Assembly: GCF_002234675.1 (NCBI RefSeq)
Contig: NC_019869.2
Span: 9,782,015 to 9,846,014 of the forward strand
Direction of reading: 5' to 3'
Origin: Oryzias latipes
Taxonomy: Eukaryota > Chordata > Actinopteri > Beloniformes > Adrianichthyidae
Length of the DNA: 64,000 nt
In this document: positions 61,201-64,000 of the stretch, one piece after another
How the letters are laid out: each line of letters begins with the position of its first letter
How positions within the stretch are numbered: the first letter of the stretch is position 1
Notes under the pieces: generated by a model
Seen by the model: only the letters and a program-made list of their open reading frames with translations
Database searches by the model: none
Told to the model about the DNA's origin: nothing
Translations under genes and position numbers: made by a program

Positions 61201-62389
61201 CTGCATTTCTGTTGTCCGCTCCTGATTCCCAACGATTTGAATGAAGAAATACTCATATGCAATTTTAGGATTAATTTTAATTACATATATCTTCTGTCAC
61301 CAGAAAAATGCCACAAAACATTTTCACTGGAATATTTTAAAGGCTTAAAATGTTGATAATTCAATTAACTGACCGAACTGGTAAAGGAGACGTCTCCTCA
61401 TAAAGATAATTATTAAAACATTTATGTCTCAGTTACTTCACTTTCTTGGTGAAGTTATGTTTGTTTTCTGTTAGTATTTTTACAAAGAATTTCTGTTAAT
61501 ATTTGGAGGCTGTTTGGTGATTTTTATTCTTATTTTTCTTTTATTTTCAATTTGATGAAATTCACCTCTAAACGTTTTTGTCTCAGTAAAAAAAACCTTG
61601 TTCAGAGCAGCAATCAAATTTGTCTTTTAAATCTGATTTTTATTTTTTCAAAGTTGTTTTCCCTTCCCTATTTTAGAAACATAGGTGCGAACTGTTTTAA
61701 AATCAACTTGTGAATTAATTTAACTTTGGTAAAATAAAATATTAATATATTTAAACATGCAATGGCAGCTAAACATTTGCAATTCCTTGTTAATTTTGAA
61801 TTCCAAATAAGTCGACACTTTGGTGTTTTGCTCATTTCAGGCCAGTCTGTCCATCTGGGGATGGGGGGGTCTTGGAGTTGTGCTGTTTTTTGTCACCTTT
61901 GGACCTTTCGCCATATTTTACCTGGCATTTTATATCTTCTGCTTCATTGGAGGGTAAGCAGCACTACTTCACTTTACACTGCTATATGTCTTCTCCTCTC
62001 AATAAACGTCTTTTGTTCCCAGGGGATTTGCGGTTACATTGCTTTACGGGAAGATAAACTCAGAGAAACACTTGGAAAAGTGCGAACATTCATACCTGCC
62101 ACCTACACAACCCGGTATTCTGAAGGTAAGAAGACTTTTTAGAAACTTAGTGGATTTTAAAACAGAACACATTAAAGAATATGCATGCTCACTTGCACAG
62201 ATAAAAAACGGAATTCCTTTTATGTTAAAATAGATCTGCATGGCAAACATCTACTTTGTTTATTTCCGTCCATCCTGTTTGCTCTTCTGTCTTTGGCAGA
62301 CACTTGATGAGATGAAGCTGGAGCTGAAGCCTATAAAGATTGACAGGAGACTGACTGGCTCCAGTTTCATTGATGAGCCACTACAGCAG
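52203..62389 (+). CDS. snx13: Sorting nexin 13, first four coding exons (partial)
   Basis: Exon 1 is tiny: ATG TTA GCT GAG (52203-52214) followed by donor GTAAGT. Exon 2 (61841-61953) gives ASLSIWGWGGLGVVLFFVTF and GPFAIFYLAFYIFCFIGG, two membrane-spanning stretches. Exon 3 (62023-62125) gives GGFAVTLLYGKINSEKHLEK and CEHSYLPPTQPGILK. Exon 4 (62300-62389) gives TLDEMKLELKPIKIDRRLTG and SSFIDEPLQQ, then donor GTGAGT. All joins keep frame: 106 residues, closely matching human SNX13 (968 residues) from MLTEASLSIWGWGSLG onward. The PXA, RGS, PX and nexin-C domains lie beyond the right edge. SNX13 is an ER-anchored sorting nexin at ER-endosome contacts, also described as a Gs-alpha RGS protein. 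Intron 1 is 9.6 kb and full of transposons; intron 4 continues past the window end. Confidence 0.95.
53233..54183. mobile_element. DNA element with GTTTCCACT ends
   Basis: Termini GTTTCCACTTAGCGGTACGG and (complement of the right end) GTTTCCACTGACTGGTCTGG form imperfect inverted repeats. Similar 'cggtacggtacc' elements are common in fish. No ORF with a transposase domain remains. Confidence 0.68.
53423..53834. mobile_element. hAT-type MITE, 412 bp, 8-bp target duplication
   Basis: Ends TAGGGCTGCACGATAT and ATATTGTGCAGGCCTA are complementary with two mismatches. The flanking 8-bp direct repeats GCAGGAGG (53415-53422 and 53835-53842) are perfect, the hallmark of hAT insertion. It is non-coding. 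Confidence 0.92.
54451..55089. other. SNX13 intron 1, unassigned part
   Basis: No exon seen. ORF 54507-54761 on the minus strand has no recognisable domain. Confidence 0.5.
55090..55540 (+). mobile_element. RTE-type LINE 3' end
   Basis: Plus-strand translation includes LRWFGYIERRNRDDVDKRIL and LNITGKRLRGTRGSSKRM, resembling the C-terminus of RTE-type polyproteins (…GHVxRR…GKRxRGRP…). It is followed by the tail GACAATTTGCTGTGGTGACC and CTTAAAGGGAGCAG, the same kind of tail as the SINE at 25018-25252. The upstream reverse transcriptase is gone. Confidence 0.75.
55541..60785. other. SNX13 intron 1, long gene-free part
   Basis: AT-rich, with no exon, RNA gene or clear transposon boundary recognised. 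ORFs here (for example 57570-57797, 58420-58683, 60044-60316) have no domains I know. Confidence 0.5.
60786..61340 (-). mobile_element. MITE-A copy, near full length
   Basis: It starts TTAAAGTCTGACTCCAATCA and ends TTTCACTGGAATATTTTAA. The interior has TGCAGAGCGGCAGGAGG, ACAGAAATAGCAAGCAATAT, AGGAAAACAAAGACACAAAT and TGTCCGCTCCTGATTCCCAA. It is the best single copy for a consensus. It is non-coding. Confidence 0.75.
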
Positions 62390-62424
62390 GTGAGTGAGTT
62401 TGACTCGTCTTCAACAGTACTGAG

Positions 62425-63060
62425 TTAGGCCATATACATATGCACCCGTGTGGGGGGGTTGACCTCTATGAGTGCTGCGGGTTTTGGGATGGTCTAGTAA
62501 TGCCTTAGACACGACTGCCCTTGAAGATGGATACGGGTTGCCAGTGGGCGACAATAGGCAAACTTGAATGGGGACACACAGGTAGCCCGCAGGAAATATC
62601 AAAGTGTTCATAAACATTTCTACATGCGTGCTGGTTATAGGTCGTAGTTAACACTTAAACAACACGTGTGGGAAAGTAAGGGTGAAGAAGGTGAGATGCA
62701 GGGAGCCAGTTGGTGCTGTTTGAAGTGAGTGTTCCTTTTACATCCTTTGCATGCACCCTGGCTGTTAGAAATGAGGACATTAGACAATCAGAGTGTAGTT
62801 TGTGTGGACATCCTACTGTTCTACACATACGCATCACCTGCACACTCCACACTGCGTGTAGTTGCGCGAGGTTGTCTCATTACTAACAACAGGAGTGTAG
62901 CGCAAGGGCACCATACGACAACATCACCTGTACGTCTTAAGGGTGTACAACTGAAATGATCCTTATAAATACTTCTCCATACGCTTACCACACGCACAAC
63001 AGGGCTACGTTCCATTTTCATGATGTCCCATAAGGTGGCTGCACGAGCCTGCATTTACCT
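62425..63060 (+). repeat. Dispersed repeat R3, copy 2 (SNX13 intron 4)
   Basis: The core 62758-63040 is shared with 25424-25700 (GACATTAGACAATCAGAGTG, TACGTTCCATTTTCATGATG). The left part, with GGTTGACCTCTATGAGTGCT, may belong to the same unit. The ORFs here have no domain. Confidence 0.6.
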
Positions 63061-64000
63061 ATTTGCCCCCCTACTTTTTGTTTAAGTGTTTGCCATGACC
63101 AGCCCGTATCCACCCATTAGAGCAGTTGTGACAAAGACACAAGTAACGATCTACAGCCCCAACAATGAGTTCTTTGCGCTCTTTACCCTCACTGTGGTGA
63201 CGGTTTAGTGTTGGAAGTCTAGTGGAGAAATCTCTTTCAAGAGGTGCTATCTGTAAATAGGTTTTAGTGAGCTGATATGCCGGCTCCAAACATTAAACAT
63301 GACAAGCATTTATTAATAATTATCTAACAATTATCATGACAAGGTGGTAAAAGAACCTATTTTGCACAGCGGTTTTACACCTTTGACCTCTTACATTTGA
63401 CATTTATTTGTTTACTGCCAGTGACAGTGCACACATTCTAAGCATTATGTGTGTAAAGTTTAACTAAACCAAACCTAGATTGTTATTGTCTTGGCTCCTG
63501 TCTTTGATCTCAGCTGTTGCAGAGATTAGATATTTTCTCTCGAAGTTACGTCAGCATAACCTACTTTTGAAAAACGTTGCTGTTTTTTAGTTAATAGTTA
63601 ATTAACTGGTAAATAAAACAGATGAGGAATCTGAGTTTAGTAGCTTTTGTTTGCTAGTTTTAGCCTTTTTTTTCTGTGGCTTTAGAACCTCTTGGAGTTT
63701 TGACCTCAGTGTTTTAAGTGAAGACACAGCAGATTGTGAGGGTCAGATGATGCTGACTGTTCTGCCGCGGTCTCCATGCTCTTCCCATGAATGCGTGCTT
63801 GTTGCAGCTGCATGTGGACCTTGAGATGTCGACCAGCGGAACTCAGTCTGCGTCACGCCTTGATTTTCTGGCACATAGTGTTTGCATTTTTATCTCTGCA
63901 TTTGCTTGTATGAACACACTTCTTTTTCTACTGTTGGGGTTTATTCATACTGCACCACATGTCCAGTTTTTCAACGGATAAAGATTTTTTTTTGCCAAGA
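63061..64000. other. SNX13 intron 4, right edge
   Basis: No next SNX13 exon (expected to continue with VIQF) is seen before the window ends, and no other feature is recognised. Confidence 0.55.

Overview
The window is vertebrate nuclear DNA, almost certainly from a ray-finned (teleost) fish. The genes have GT-AG introns and fish-type proteins, and the DNA between them is AT-rich and full of fish-type transposable elements: tRNA-derived SINEs, L2, L1-like and RTE-like LINEs, a Tc1 relic, a Ty3/Gypsy relic, hAT and TTAA-type MITEs, and long microsatellites. The repeat mix looks medaka-like (Oryzias or a relative) to me, but that is an impression, not a proof.

Five protein genes lie on the + strand in one order: TMEM196 (3' exons only, 3.2-7.1 kb), POLR1F/TWISTNB (complete, 13.1-18.3 kb), FERD3L (single exon, 32.2-32.6 kb), a TWIST1 paralogue (34.1-34.7 kb, with the family's 3'UTR intron) and SNX13 (first four coding exons, 52.2-62.4 kb, running off the right edge). 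This is the conserved TWIST1 neighbourhood known from human 7p21. HDAC9, which lies between TWIST1 and SNX13 in mammals, is not recognisable in the 16.6 kb available here. The genes are not an operon and do not form one pathway. POLR1F is an RNA polymerase I subunit, FERD3L and TWIST1 are developmental bHLH factors, and TMEM196 and SNX13 are membrane proteins. Their linkage probably reflects shared long-range regulation.

Region by region: 1-3.2 kb and the TMEM196 introns hold SINEs, a TTAA-type MITE family (called MITE-A here, about a dozen copies in the window) and a 5'-truncated Gypsy element with LTR, polypurine tract and integrase remnant. 7.1-13 kb is TMEM196 3'UTR, LINE debris, microsatellites and two tandem perfect hairpins. 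POLR1F intron 1 contains a MITE inside a MITE, a LINE fragment and a 38-bp copy of POLR1F's own exon 1. 18.3-32 kb is gene-poor (palindromic MITE, broken Tc1 transposase, LINE tail, a SINE with 19-bp target duplications). 35.4-52 kb has a solo LTR with a perfect 5-bp target duplication, a compound inverted LINE cluster at 45.2-47.9 kb and large TATG microsatellites. SNX13 intron 1 holds a three-level nested transposon and an RTE-like tail.

I found no evidence for a wholly new biological system. The best leads are the missing HDAC9, an unexplained antisense ORF between FERD3L and TWIST1, the tandem hairpins, the exon-derived filler copy and the inverted LINE structure.
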